A stretch of 64,000 nucleotides of DNA from Marinibaculum pumilum (GCF_042646425.1 NZ_JBHRTR010000031.1:248001-312000); one strand, 5' to 3'. Positions 51,743 to 60,455 are shown, numbered from the stretch's first letter. The notes: generated by a model not told the origin, from the letters alone. Numbers and translations: made by a program.

Positions 51743-51864
51743 GAGCCGAGGATCGTGGCAGGACGCCGAAGCCGCAGGGAGGTTGCCGCACGGCTGCGGC
51801 CTCGCATCGCCGCGGCCATCGGGTCAGGCCCGATGGCGACGGCGGGGTGGGAGGGGCGTCGCCG
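51743..51864. repeat. direct repeat A, copy 2
   Basis: Second copy of 50981-51102, so the block has the order A-B-gap-B-A with all copies in the same orientation. It ends ten bases before the stop of the minus-strand exported protein gene. Confidence 0.88.
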
Positions 51865-51873
51865 CCGTGCCGC

Positions 51874-52374
51874 CTATTCGCAATCCACCGCGAACATGTA
51901 TTGCGGCGGGTTGACCTTGAGGTCCAGGTGCACGACGCCGCGCGCATGGCGATAGGCGCGGGTGCCGCCGAGGACGGCGATTTCCACTTCCTTCGGGCGA
52001 TGGTTCGGATTGTGGAAGTCGATCCGGTCGACATGCAGGAAGCGACCGAACAGCACGCCGCTCTGATCCTCGAAGGCATAGTCGCCCATATAGGCGTCGC
52101 TCATACCGTCCTTGCCTTCGCGCACCATCGTGGCATGCCACAGCGCGTCGCCGACCCTATTGCCATCGGCGTCGCGCAGTTCCATCCGGCCGATCCGCAC
52201 ATCGGCGCGCGTGGCGCCGCTCTCGCCATGGTCGAGGGACACGACCTCGCGGTCATGCCCGCCCATGGTGACCTTGCCGCAGAGCGGCCCATGGTCGTCG
52301 GCTGCGGCCGGTGCGGACAGAACAGCACCCAGAATGGCAATGGCGGTGAGCGAGGCTTTCGGAACAGGGAACAT
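51874..52374 (-). CDS. exported protein of unknown function, possible allene-oxide-cyclase-like barrel
   Basis: 166 residues from ATG 52374 (AGGAGAAGATT upstream). A clear signal peptide, SLTAIAILGAVLSAPAAAD, gives a periplasmic or secreted product of about 140 residues with two cysteines (one near the mature N-terminus, LCGKVTM, one at the C-terminus, VDCE), probably a disulfide. The middle, GRFLHVDRIDFHNPNHRPKE, followed by LGGTRAYRHARGVVHLDL, resembles the GTGxYxGARG strand of the allene-oxide-cyclase/dirigent-like beta-barrel group. That link is tentative. It is flanked by repeats downstream and diverges from the ABC importer operon. Confidence 0.75.
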   Translation of the reverse strand: MFPVPKASLTAIAILGAVLSAPAAADDHGPLCGKVTMGGHDREVVSLDHGESGATRADVRIGRMELRDADGNRVGDALWHATMVREGKDGMSDAYMGDYAFEDQSGVLFGRFLHVDRIDFHNPNHRPKEVEIAVLGGTRAYRHARGVVHLDLKVNPPQYMFAVDCE

Positions 52375-52683
52375 AATCTTCTCCTGTTGCTCGCGACGGC
52401 CTCCCGCACAGGTCGGCGGGGGATCGCGATCGGCTGGCCCACGCGGCCATGTTGTTGCCAATTCCACCGCTTGTCCATGCTGGCCTCCGAGCGGGCGATG
52501 CCGCCGCGCGCGATTCAAATGGCTTCCGCCGCGGACAGGAATTCAATCCTTGTTTGCGACAGGGAGTCCCGAAATCGTTTCCGTGCTGTCATACCCCCGC
52601 AATCAGCCTGACACGGTCCCGGCGTAATCGGAGCCTGAGACGCGCCCGCCGGGGGCGACGTCCCAAGCCAGGCTGGAGGCAGC
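52375..52683. other. divergent intergenic region ahead of the importer operon
   Basis: 309 bases between divergent genes. The middle (about 52515-52600, 'attcaaatggcttccgc', 'ggaattcaatccttgtttgcgac', 'aaatcgtttccgtgctgtcatac') has lower GC and probably holds the importer promoter, but no box pair is certain. Confidence 0.35.
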
Positions 52684-54366
52684 ATGAAGCTCCTTACCCT
52701 CAGCCGGCGGGCCGCGCTTGCGCTCGGCCTGTCGGCGGCGACGGCCGCGTCCTTCGCGGCCCTTGCCGGTCCCGCAAAGGCCGCCGAAGCGGACAACCGC
52801 CCGACGATCACCGTCGCCGTGCAGCAGGTGGTGAATTCCGGCGCGCTGACGCCGCTGCGCGAGCAGAGCAATGTCGGCGCGCGCGTTTTCCCGATGATCT
52901 ACGCGCCGCTGATCGAGCTGGACCGCCAGGGCGATCTGTCGCCGCAGCCGGGCATCGCAGAATCCTGGCGCCGCATCGACGACCGCACCATCGAGCTGAC
53001 CCTGCGCGAGGGTGCCACCTTCCACAACGGCGAGCCGGTGACGGCGGAGGACGTGGCCTTCTCCTTCGGCCCGGAGCGGATGTTCGGCGATACCAAGCCG
53101 CTCGGTGTCGACGGCCAGACAGAGACCATCACCGCCGACGAGAGCAAATCGGTGCTCGGTGCCGCCACCGGCCCGGAACTGCCGCCGGAAGTGCCGGCGA
53201 TCGCCCGCCGCCTCTGGCCCTCCCTGAAAGAGGTGCAGATCGTCGACGACCGTACGGTGCGTTTCGTCAACGCGGTGCCCGACCTGACGATGGAGGGCCG
53301 CCTGGCCCGCTCCGGCTCCTCGGAGATCGTCTCCAAGAAGGCCTTCCTGGCCGCCAAGGACTGGGCCAGCTGGGCACAGGCGCCGGTCAGCGCCGGCCCG
53401 TTCAAGGTCAAGGAATTCAAGCCGGACAACGTCCTCGTCCTGGAGGCGCATGACGGCTATTACGGCGGCAAGCCGAGCGTGAAGGAAGTCCGCTACGTGG
53501 TGGTGCCGGAGGTTTCCGCCCGGGTGAACGGCCTCCTGTCAGGCGATTACGAGTTCGTCACCGACATCCCGCCGGATCAGATCGCGACGGTGGAAGCCGA
53601 CCAGAAGTTCGAGATCGTCGGCGGGCCGGTGCTGAACCACCGCCTGATCGTGTTCGACAAGAACCATCCGCAGCTGGCGAACCCGAAGATCCGCCAGGCC
53701 CTGACCCACGCCATCGACCGCAATGCGATCGTCGAGGCGCTGTGGGGCGGCCGCACCAGCGTACCGGCCGGCCTGCAGTGGGAATACTACGCCGACATGT
53801 TCGTCGACGATTGGGCGGTGCCGGAATACGACCTGGAGAAGGCCAAGCAGCTGGTCGCCGAGAGCGGCTATGACGGCTCCCCGATCCCGTTCCGGGTGCT
53901 GAACAACTACTACACCAACCAGGTCCTGACCTCGCAGATCCTGGCGGAGATGTGGAAGGAAGCCGGCCTGAACGTCGATCTGCAGATGAAGGAGAACTGG
54001 CAGCAGATCATGGAGAAGAACGGCGATCGCGCGATCCGCGACTGGTCGAACTCCGCGCCGTTCAGTGATCCGGTCAGTTCGCTGGTGAACCAGCACGGTC
54101 CCAACGGCGTGCAGCAGCAGCTGGGCGAGTGGACCAACGCGGAGTTCAACACCCTCTCCGACGTGCTGGAGAAGTCGACCGACCCGGCGGAGCGCAAGGC
54201 CGCCTTCGCCCGGATGCTGGAGATCGCCGAGCGCGAAGACCCGGCCTTCACCGTCCTGCACCGCAACGTGGTGTTCTACGGCAAGCCGAAGGCGATCGAC
54301 TGGAAATGGTCGCCGACCTTCGCGATGGACTTCCGCGCCGACAATATCCGGATGCCGGGAGAGTAA
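52684..54366 (+). CDS. ABC transporter substrate-binding protein, family 5 (DppA/OppA type)
   Basis: 560 residues. The signal peptide begins MKLLTLSRRAALALGLSAAT, whose SRRAALAL resembles a twin-arginine motif, and ends near AKAAEAD. The mature protein fits SBP_bac_5: FPMIYAPLIELDRQGDLSPQ, LREGATFHNGEPVTAEDVAF and LANPKIRQALTHAIDRNAIV. Such proteins bind peptides, nickel, opines or glycosides in the periplasm. GGAGGCAGC precedes the ATG. It opens an operon with two ATPases, two permeases and a phosphonate monoester hydrolase, which suggests an organophosphonate or phosphodiester ligand. Confidence 0.9.
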   Translation: MKLLTLSRRAALALGLSAATAASFAALAGPAKAAEADNRPTITVAVQQVVNSGALTPLREQSNVGARVFPMIYAPLIELDRQGDLSPQPGIAESWRRIDDRTIELTLREGATFHNGEPVTAEDVAFSFGPERMFGDTKPLGVDGQTETITADESKSVLGAATGPELPPEVPAIARRLWPSLKEVQIVDDRTVRFVNAVPDLTMEGRLARSGSSEIVSKKAFLAAKDWASWAQAPVSAGPFKVKEFKPDNVLVLEAHDGYYGGKPSVKEVRYVVVPEVSARVNGLLSGDYEFVTDIPPDQIATVEADQKFEIVGGPVLNHRLIVFDKNHPQLANPKIRQALTHAIDRNAIVEALWGGRTSVPAGLQWEYYADMFVDDWAVPEYDLEKAKQLVAESGYDGSPIPFRVLNNYYTNQVLTSQILAEMWKEAGLNVDLQMKENWQQIMEKNGDRAIRDWSNSAPFSDPVSSLVNQHGPNGVQQQLGEWTNAEFNTLSDVLEKSTDPAERKAAFARMLEIAEREDPAFTVLHRNVVFYGKPKAIDWKWSPTFAMDFRADNIRMPGE

Positions 54367-54370
54367 GACG

Positions 54371-55561
54371 ATGCGGGCCCTGCTGAAGCGCAGGCCGGGC
54401 CAGGCGGGGGGCGCGGATGGATCCGCGGNNNNNNNNNNNNNNNNNNNNNNNNNNNNNNNNNNNNNNNNNNNNNNNNNNNNNNNNNNNNNNNNNNNNNNNN
54501 NNNNNNNNNNNNNNNNNNNNNNNNNNNNNNNNNNNNNNNNNNNNNNNNNNCCGGCGACCGAGCCGGCGGCAGCCCCGGAAGCGGCTGCGGCCCGGCCGCT
54601 GGTCAGCCTGTCCGGGCTGACCGTGGCCTTCGACAATGGCCGCCGCCATGTGCCTGTGCTGCATGGCGTCGACATGGATGTCCGCCCCGGCGAGGCGGTG
54701 GGCATCGTCGGCGAATCCGGCTGCGGCAAGAGCGTCACCTGGCTGGCGGTGCTGCGCCTGCTGGGCCGGCGCGCCTGGATCGGCGGCGAGGTGCTGCTTG
54801 ACGGCAGGCCGATCCAGGACCTCAGCGACAAGGCGATCGCCCGCATCCGCGGCCGGCGCATCGCCATGATCTTCCAGGACCCGGCCTCCTCCCTGAACCC
54901 GGTGCAGCGCATCGGCCGCCAGCTGGCGGAGGCGATCCGCCTGCATCGCGGGCTGGAAGGGGCATCGGTCCAGGCGGAGGCGCGGCGGCTGCTGGACCGG
55001 GTGCATATCCCGGACCCGGCACAGCGCCTGAACGCCTATCCGCACGAACTGTCCGGCGGCATGAACCAGCGGGCGATGATCGCCATGGCGCTGGCCGGCG
55101 CCCCCGACCTGCTGGTCGCCGACGAGCCGACCACGGCGCTGGACGCCACCATCCAGGCGCAGATCCTGGACTTGCTGCAGGAGATCCGCCGCGACAGCGG
55201 CATGGCGCTGGTGCTGATTTCCCACGACCTGGGGGTGATCGCGGATCTCTGCGAGCGGGTGATGGTGATGTATGCCGGCCGGGTGGTGGAGGCGGCCCCT
55301 GTGCGGACCCTGTTCGACAGCCCGCGCCATCCCTATACCACCGGCCTGCTGGCCGCGCTGCCGGACCTGGAGGCGCCGCGGCGGCGGCTGGAGGCGATCC
55401 CCGGCACCGTGCCGGAGCCCGGTCACCTGCCGCGCGGCTGCAGCTTCGCGCCGCGCTGTTCGCTGGCGGACGAGGGCTGCGCCGTCCTGCATCCGGCCCT
55501 GGCGCCGGTGGCGCCGGCACACCGGGTCGCCTGCCTGGCCACCGCCGAGGGCGGCCGGTGA
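54371..55561 (+). CDS. ABC transporter ATP-binding protein, DppD/OppD type (interrupted by gap)
   Basis: The frame opens at ATG 54371, four bases after the binding-protein stop, and stays in register across a 122-base N-run (54429-54550) if the gap length is right. After the gap the full ATPase is visible: Walker A GIVGESGCGKSVTW, Q-loop FQDPASSLNP, signature LSGGMNQRAMIAMALAG, Walker B LLVADEPTTALD, H-loop ISHDLGV, and the oligopeptide-type C-terminus with GCSFAPRCSLADEGC. The section before the ATPase (PATEPAAAPEAAAARP) is an Ala/Pro linker. The first residues (ALLKRRPGQAGGADGSA) are unusual for DppD, so the true start may lie in the gap. Confidence 0.85.
   Translation: MRALLKRRPGQAGGADGSAXXXXXXXXXXXXXXXXXXXXXXXXXXXXXXXXXXXXXXXXXPATEPAAAPEAAAARPLVSLSGLTVAFDNGRRHVPVLHGVDMDVRPGEAVGIVGESGCGKSVTWLAVLRLLGRRAWIGGEVLLDGRPIQDLSDKAIARIRGRRIAMIFQDPASSLNPVQRIGRQLAEAIRLHRGLEGASVQAEARRLLDRVHIPDPAQRLNAYPHELSGGMNQRAMIAMALAGAPDLLVADEPTTALDATIQAQILDLLQEIRRDSGMALVLISHDLGVIADLCERVMVMYAGRVVEAAPVRTLFDSPRHPYTTGLLAALPDLEAPRRRLEAIPGTVPEPGHLPRGCSFAPRCSLADEGCAVLHPALAPVAPAHRVACLATAEGGR
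54429..54550. other. assembly gap (122 N) inside the DppD-like gene
   Basis: N-run in the extreme N-terminal part of the ATPase gene. In the usual gene order of this family a permease pair would stand here; both permeases are instead downstream. Confidence 0.99.
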
Positions 55562-56601
55562 GCGCCACGACCGGCCCGCGGCCGGGCGGGCCCCTGCTGG
55601 AGGTGCGGGACCTGGCCTGCCATTTCCCGGTGCGCCTGCCGGGCCGGGCCGATGACGGCCTGGCCGTCCGGCTGCTGGGCCGACCGGGGGTCCTGCGCGC
55701 GGTCGACGGGGTCAGCTTCGCGCTGCCGGCCGGCCGCACCCTGGGTATCGTCGGCGAGTCCGGCTGCGGCAAGTCCACCACCGCCCGCACGGTGCTGGGC
55801 CTGCAGGCCGCCAGCGCGGGCGAGGTGCGGTTCGAGGGCCAGGCGGTGACCGCCCGGCGCAACGGCGCCTGGCGGGCGCTGCGGCAGCGCATGCAGATGG
55901 TCTACCAGGACCCGCTGGGGGCGCTGGACCGGCGCCTGCCGGCCCTGTCGCAGGTGGCGGAACCCCTGACCGTGTTCGGCATCGGCGCCAGCCGGGCGGA
56001 GCGCCGGGCGCGGGCGGCGGAGCTGCTGGAGGCGGTGGGGCTGAGCCCGCGGCTGCAGGGCCGCTATCCGCACGAACTGTCCGGCGGCCAGCGGCAGCGG
56101 GTGGTGCTGGCCCGTGCCCTGGTGCTGGAGCCCAGCCTGCTGGTCTGCGACGAGCCGACCTCGGCGCTGGACGTCTCGATCCAGGCGCAGGTGATCAACC
56201 TGCTGACCGACCTGCAGGCGCGCTTCGGTGTCGCCTTCCTGCTGATCAGCCACGACCTGAAGGTGGTGCGCCAGGTCTCCCACGAGGTGGCGGTGATGTA
56301 TCTCGGCCGCATCGTGGAGCAGGGCGCGCCCGACGACCTGTTCCAGGCGCCGGCGCATCCCTACACGAAGGCCCTGGTCTCCGCGATCCCTTCGCCCTGG
56401 CGGAAGGAAGGCGCGCAGCGGATCGTGCTGGAAGGCGATCCGCCGAACCCGGCGAAAGTGCCGTCCGGCTGCGCCTTCCACCCGCGCTGCCCCTGGGCGA
56501 AGCCGGTCTGCAGGACCGAGGCGCCGGTGCTGACCGATGTCGGCGGCGGCCGCCGCGCCGCCTGCCACCTGCTGGCACCTGCCGCGAGCGCGGCGGCTTG
56601 A
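55558..56601 (+). CDS. ABC transporter ATP-binding protein, DppF/OppF type
   Basis: 347 residues, GTG start overlapping the previous stop by four bases (GTGA). Walker A GIVGESGCGKSTTAR, Q-loop VYQDPLGALDRRLP, signature LSGGQRQRVVLARALV, Walker B LLVCDEPTSALDVSI, H-loop ISHDLKVVRQ, and the PSGCAFHPRCPWAKPVC C-terminal motif of oligopeptide-type ATPases. It pairs with the preceding ATPase to power uptake. Confidence 0.93.
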   Translation: MSATTGPRPGGPLLEVRDLACHFPVRLPGRADDGLAVRLLGRPGVLRAVDGVSFALPAGRTLGIVGESGCGKSTTARTVLGLQAASAGEVRFEGQAVTARRNGAWRALRQRMQMVYQDPLGALDRRLPALSQVAEPLTVFGIGASRAERRARAAELLEAVGLSPRLQGRYPHELSGGQRQRVVLARALVLEPSLLVCDEPTSALDVSIQAQVINLLTDLQARFGVAFLLISHDLKVVRQVSHEVAVMYLGRIVEQGAPDDLFQAPAHPYTKALVSAIPSPWRKEGAQRIVLEGDPPNPAKVPSGCAFHPRCPWAKPVCRTEAPVLTDVGGGRRAACHLLAPAASAAA

Positions 56602-56808
56602 GGGGGGTGCGGATGATGGTTCGGCAATTCGTTGCCGGTTTGCCATGACGATCGCCATGGCCACAGGCCGTCATCCCGGGCTTGACCCGGGATCCATTCC
56701 TCTTGCGCGACGGCTTGGCTGGCGGAATGGGCCCTCGGCTCGGAGGCCGAGGGCGACGGTGATTCGAGAGCTCCACCCTCAACCGAACCCCGCCCGGAGA
56801 CCCATCCG
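56602..56808. repeat. palindromic repeat element between dppF and dppB
   Basis: 207 bases inside an otherwise tight operon. It contains 'cgtcatcccgggcttgacccgggatcc' (56669-56695, near-perfect palindrome), then 'ggctggcggaatggg' as in the 160-base elements, then 'cctcggctcggaggccgagg' (another hairpin). It is a rearranged relative of the 143-302 and 20959-21118 family, and it splits the ATPase genes from the permease genes. Confidence 0.8.
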
Positions 56809-57762
56809 ATGCTGCGCTATCTGAGCCTGCGCGGGTTCCGCGCGCTGGTCACCATCTTCCTGGTGCTCAGCTTCGCCTTCATCATCCTGCGGCTGTCCGG
56901 CGATCCGGCGCTGCTGATCCTGTCGCCGGAGGCGCCGCCACAGGCGATCGAGGCGTTCCGCAAGGGCTGGGGCCTGGATGCGCCGCTCTACAAGCAGTAT
57001 CTGGGCTATTTCATCAACCTGGCGGAAGGCAATTTCGGCCAGTCCATGCGCGACGGCAGGCCGGCGCTCGACCTGGTGCTCGAACGCATTCCGGCCACCC
57101 TGGCGATCACCATCCCGGCCTTCCTGTTGAAGATCGCGATCGGCGTACCGGCCGGGATCTATGCCGCCCTGAACCGCAACTCGTTCGCCGACCGGGCGGT
57201 GATGGGCCTGTCGGTGGCCGGCTACACGATGCCCAGCTTCGTGTTGGGCCTGCTGCTGGTGCTGCTCTTCGCCGTCAATCTGGGCTGGCTGCCCAGCGGC
57301 GGGGTGGGGGAGGATGGCCGGCTGCAGATCGAGAACGCGATCCTGCCGGTGCTCACCCTGGCGCTGGGCGGGGCGGCGATCCTGGCCCGTTTCACCCGCT
57401 CCGCGATGCTGGAGGTGCTGGGGCAGCCCTATATCCGCACCGCCTCCGCCAAGGGGCTGGTCTGGCGGCAGGTGGTGTCCGGCCATGCTTTGCCCAATGC
57501 CGCGATCCCGACCGTCACCGTGGTCGGCTTCATGGTCGGCAGCCTGATCGCCGGCGCGGTGGTGGTGGAGAGCGTCTTCTCCTGGCCCGGGGTGGGGCGG
57601 CTGCTGGTTTCCGCCGTCGCCAATCGCGACTTGGCGGTGGTGCAGGCGGTCCTGCTGCTGGTGGCGGCGACGATGATCGCCTCCAACCTGACCGTCGACG
57701 CGCTGTATTCCTGGATCGACCCGCGCCTGCGCAGCGGCCGCGGCGTGAAGGCGGGAGGCTGA
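56809..57762 (+). CDS. ABC transporter permease, DppB type
   Basis: 317 residues, about six membrane helices. N-terminus LVTIFLVLSFAFIILRLSGD and the early periplasmic segment GLDAPLYKQYLGYFINLAEG are typical of DppB/OppB, as is the cytoplasmic EAA-like loop YIRTASAKGLVWRQVVSGHA that contacts the ATPases. It follows a palindromic repeat and lies one base ahead of the DppC-type gene. Confidence 0.92.
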   Translation: MLRYLSLRGFRALVTIFLVLSFAFIILRLSGDPALLILSPEAPPQAIEAFRKGWGLDAPLYKQYLGYFINLAEGNFGQSMRDGRPALDLVLERIPATLAITIPAFLLKIAIGVPAGIYAALNRNSFADRAVMGLSVAGYTMPSFVLGLLLVLLFAVNLGWLPSGGVGEDGRLQIENAILPVLTLALGGAAILARFTRSAMLEVLGQPYIRTASAKGLVWRQVVSGHALPNAAIPTVTVVGFMVGSLIAGAVVVESVFSWPGVGRLLVSAVANRDLAVVQAVLLLVAATMIASNLTVDALYSWIDPRLRSGRGVKAGG

Positions 57763-57763
57763 G

Positions 57764-58675
57764 ATGGCGAGCGTCGACGATGCCGGCGGCCTGGACCGCC
57801 TCTCGGGGGCAGCCGAGGCGCCGGGCGAGCGCGGACGGATCGCCCGGTTCCTCGAGGCCTGCCCGCCGCTGGTGCTGTTCGGCCTGGCCTGGATCGCGGC
57901 CATGCTGTTCGTGGCGGTCTTTGCCGACTGGCTGGCGCCCTACAAATTCACCGCGATGGACCTGCGCGCCCGGCTGGCGCCGCCGGTCTTCATGGGCGGC
58001 AGCTGGGACCATCTGCTGGGCACCGACGAACTGGGCCGGGACGTGCTGTCGCGGCTGTTCGTGTCGATCCGCATCAGCCTGCTGATCGCCTTCGCCTCCA
58101 CCCTGATCTCCGCCTTCATCGGCGTCGTGCTGGGTTTCCTGGCGGCGCATTTCCGCGGCTGGGTGGAGCAGGTGGTGCTGACCCTGATCGACTTCCAGGC
58201 GTCGATGCCGTTCATGATCCTGGCGCTGGCGGTGCTGGCCTTCTTCGGCAATACCCTGGCCCTGTTCGTCTGCCTGATGGGCTTCTACGGCTGGGAGCGG
58301 GCGGCGCGCATCGCCCGCGGCCTGACCATCGCGGCGAACCAGCAGGGCTATGCCGGCGCGGTGCGCAATATCGGCGCCTCGCCGTTCCGGGTCTATGTCC
58401 TGCACGTGCTGCCGAACATCGCTTCCACCCTGATCGTCAGCGTCACCCTGACCTTTCCGGAGCTGATCCTGCTGGAAAGCGGCCTGTCCTTCCTGGGCCT
58501 GGGGGTGCAGCCGCCGATGACCAGCCTGGGCAACATGGTCGGCTATGGCCGCGACTATCTGCAGACGGCGCCCTGGACCCTGCTGGCGCCCAGCGCGGTG
58601 ATCGTGCTGACCACCTTCTCGATCTCGATGGTCGGAGACTGGCTGCGCGACCGCCTCGACCCGACCCTCCAATAG
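57764..58675 (+). CDS. ABC transporter permease, DppC type
   Basis: 303 residues. A cytoplasmic front with an early helix (LFGLAWIAAMLFVAVFADWL), then DHLLGTDELGRDVLSRLFVS, the hallmark of DppC/OppC, five more helices, the EAA-like YAGAVRNIGASPFRVYVLHV and ESGLSFLGLGVQPPMTSLG. GGGAGG precedes the ATG. It completes the five-gene importer and is followed, 28 bases on, by the hydrolase gene. Confidence 0.93.
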   Translation: MASVDDAGGLDRLSGAAEAPGERGRIARFLEACPPLVLFGLAWIAAMLFVAVFADWLAPYKFTAMDLRARLAPPVFMGGSWDHLLGTDELGRDVLSRLFVSIRISLLIAFASTLISAFIGVVLGFLAAHFRGWVEQVVLTLIDFQASMPFMILALAVLAFFGNTLALFVCLMGFYGWERAARIARGLTIAANQQGYAGAVRNIGASPFRVYVLHVLPNIASTLIVSVTLTFPELILLESGLSFLGLGVQPPMTSLGNMVGYGRDYLQTAPWTLLAPSAVIVLTTFSISMVGDWLRDRLDPTLQ

Positions 58676-58703
58676 CCTCACCGACACTCAGGAAAGAACC
58701 GCC

Positions 58704-60245
58704 ATGGGCAAGCGCCGCAACGTGCTGCTGATCGTCGTCGACCAGTGGCGCGGGGACACCCTGAAGATGCTCGGCCATCCGCTGATCGACACGCCGAACG
58801 TCGATGCGCTGGCCGCCGAAGGCGTCACCTTCGCCCGGCACTATACCCAGGCCGTGCCGTGCGGCCCGGGCCGTGCTTCGCTGCTGACCGGCCTGTACAT
58901 GATGAACCACCGGGCGGTGCAGAACACGATCCCACTGGACGCCCGGCACACCAACATCGCGCATGAGCTGCGCCATGCCGGCTACGACCCCGCCCTGGTC
59001 GGCTATACCACCACCACGCCGGACCCGCGCCGGGTGCCGGCGGAGGATCCGGGCTTCCGGGTGCTGGGTGACGTGATGGACGGCTGGCGCCAGGTCGGCC
59101 ATTGGGGCCTGAAGATGGAGCATTACTTCGCCTGGGTGGCGGCGCAGGGCTATGCCATGCCCGACAATCCCTGGGACATCTGGCTGCCGGAAGGGCAGGC
59201 GGCGGAGCTGCCCGGCGCCACCGGCGCGCCCAGCCGGATCCCCGCGCACCTGTCCGACACGGTCTGGTTCACCGAGCGCGGCCTGGACTATCTGCGCAGC
59301 GCGGCGGGGAAGAACTGGATGCTGCATCTGGGCTACTGGCGGCCGCATCCGCCGTTTGCCGCGCCGGCGCCGTACCACGACATGTACGACCCCGCCGCCT
59401 GCCCGCCGCCGGTCCGCGCCGCCAGCGCCGCGGCGGAGGCGGAGCAGCACCCACTGCTGCGCTTCTACCTCGACACCGTGGAACGCAGGTCCTTCTTCCA
59501 CAACGGACGGGGCCTGGGCCGCGACATGGACGAGGCCGAGGTGCGGCAGATGCGCGCCACCTATTACGGCCTGATCTCGGAGATCGACGCCCAGCTGGGC
59601 CGGGTGATCGCCTGGCTGAAGGAGAGCGGGCAGTGGGACGACACGCTGGTGATCTTCACCTGCGACCATGGCGAGCAGCTGGGCGACCATCACCTGCTGG
59701 GCAAGATGGGCTATTTCGACCAGAGCTTTCACATCCCCATGATCATCCGGGACCCGGACGCCTCGGCCGACGCCACCCGCGGCAGCATCGTGCAGGCCTT
59801 CACCGAGACGGTGGACATGATGCCGACGGTGCTGGACTGGCTGGACCGGCCGGTGCCGCGCGCCTGCGACGGCCGCTCCCTGCTGCCCTTCGTGCGGGAG
59901 GGCGCGGCACCGCCCGACTGGCGGCGGGAGGTGCATTACGAGTTCGACTTCCGCAACGTCTTCTACTCGAAGCCGGAGGAGGTGCTGGGCCTGTCGATGG
60001 ACGATTGCGCCCTGGCGGTAGTGCAGGACGAGCGGCACAAATACGTGCATTTCGCCGGGCTGGAGCCGCTGTTCTTCGACCTGGAGGCCGACCCCGGCCA
60101 GTTCACCAACCTGGCGAAGGATCCGGCCCATGCGCCGGCGATGCTGGACATGGCGGGCCGCATGCTGGACTGGCGCCTGCGCCATGCCGAGCGCACCCTG
60201 ACCGGCTATGCCGCCTCGCCCGACGGGCTGCAGTCCCGGAGCTGA
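58704..60245 (+). CDS. phosphonate monoester hydrolase / sulfatase-family phosphodiesterase
   Basis: 513 residues, matching rhizobial phosphonate monoester hydrolase (PMH) closely in length and motif order. Metal-site Asp 13 in LLIVVDQWRGD, formylglycine site Cys 53 in VPCGPGRASLLTG (CxPxR), then GLYMMNHRAVQNT, GYTTTTPDPR, MLHLGYWRPHPPF, CDHGEQLGDHHLLGKMGY and a PMH-like C-terminus KYVHFAGLEPLFFDL. The Cys must be changed to formylglycine by a maturase, not seen in the window. PMH is promiscuous, acting on phosphonate monoesters, phosphodiesters and sulfate esters. No signal peptide, so cytoplasmic: it would cleave what the importer brings in. Its stop directly abuts the Nif11-gene stop on the other strand. 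Confidence 0.93.
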   Translation: MGKRRNVLLIVVDQWRGDTLKMLGHPLIDTPNVDALAAEGVTFARHYTQAVPCGPGRASLLTGLYMMNHRAVQNTIPLDARHTNIAHELRHAGYDPALVGYTTTTPDPRRVPAEDPGFRVLGDVMDGWRQVGHWGLKMEHYFAWVAAQGYAMPDNPWDIWLPEGQAAELPGATGAPSRIPAHLSDTVWFTERGLDYLRSAAGKNWMLHLGYWRPHPPFAAPAPYHDMYDPAACPPPVRAASAAAEAEQHPLLRFYLDTVERRSFFHNGRGLGRDMDEAEVRQMRATYYGLISEIDAQLGRVIAWLKESGQWDDTLVIFTCDHGEQLGDHHLLGKMGYFDQSFHIPMIIRDPDASADATRGSIVQAFTETVDMMPTVLDWLDRPVPRACDGRSLLPFVREGAAPPDWRREVHYEFDFRNVFYSKPEEVLGLSMDDCALAVVQDERHKYVHFAGLEPLFFDLEADPGQFTNLAKDPAHAPAMLDMAGRMLDWRLRHAERTLTGYAASPDGLQSRS

Positions 60246-60455
60246 TCAGGAGCGGCCGCCGCCGTCCGGCGGCCGCTCCCGCCGGGAATAATCGGCGGCG
60301 AAGGCATCCAGGTCGGCTTCCTCCACCTGGAAGCCGTGCGCCCGCGCGATCGCCAGCAATGCCGCGCGGTCCCGGCCGCGCTCCGCCACCAGCCGCGCCA
60401 GGTCGGCATCGGCCCGGATGCGGTCCACGAACGCGATGCAATCCTCCCGTGCCAT
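60246..60455 (-). CDS. small Nif11-domain protein
   Basis: 69 residues from ATG 60455, with GGGGGAG upstream. The sequence CIAFVDRIRADADLARLVAE, RDRAALLAIARAHGFQVEEA and DLDAFAADY fits the Nif11 helical domain used as the leader of some ribosomally made modified peptides. The tail, RRERPPDGGGRS, is short and has no Cys/Ser/Thr-rich core, and no modifying enzyme (YcaO, LanM, radical SAM) is in the window. It is probably an orphan Nif11 protein rather than a live precursor. Its stop and the hydrolase stop lie back to back (TGATCA). Confidence 0.8.
   Translation of the reverse strand: MAREDCIAFVDRIRADADLARLVAERGRDRAALLAIARAHGFQVEEADLDAFAADYSRRERPPDGGGRS

Noticed and set aside
50981..51864. Insertion sequence or composite transposon suggested by paired repeats around the gap
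   Set aside because: No transposase fragment, no terminal inverted repeats and no target duplication; the repeats belong to the local palindromic family. The gap could still hide something.
52449..53453. 334-residue plus-strand frame overlapping the binding-protein gene
   Set aside because: Arg/Ala/Gly/Pro shadow of the binding protein, which has a signal peptide and family motifs in the other frame.
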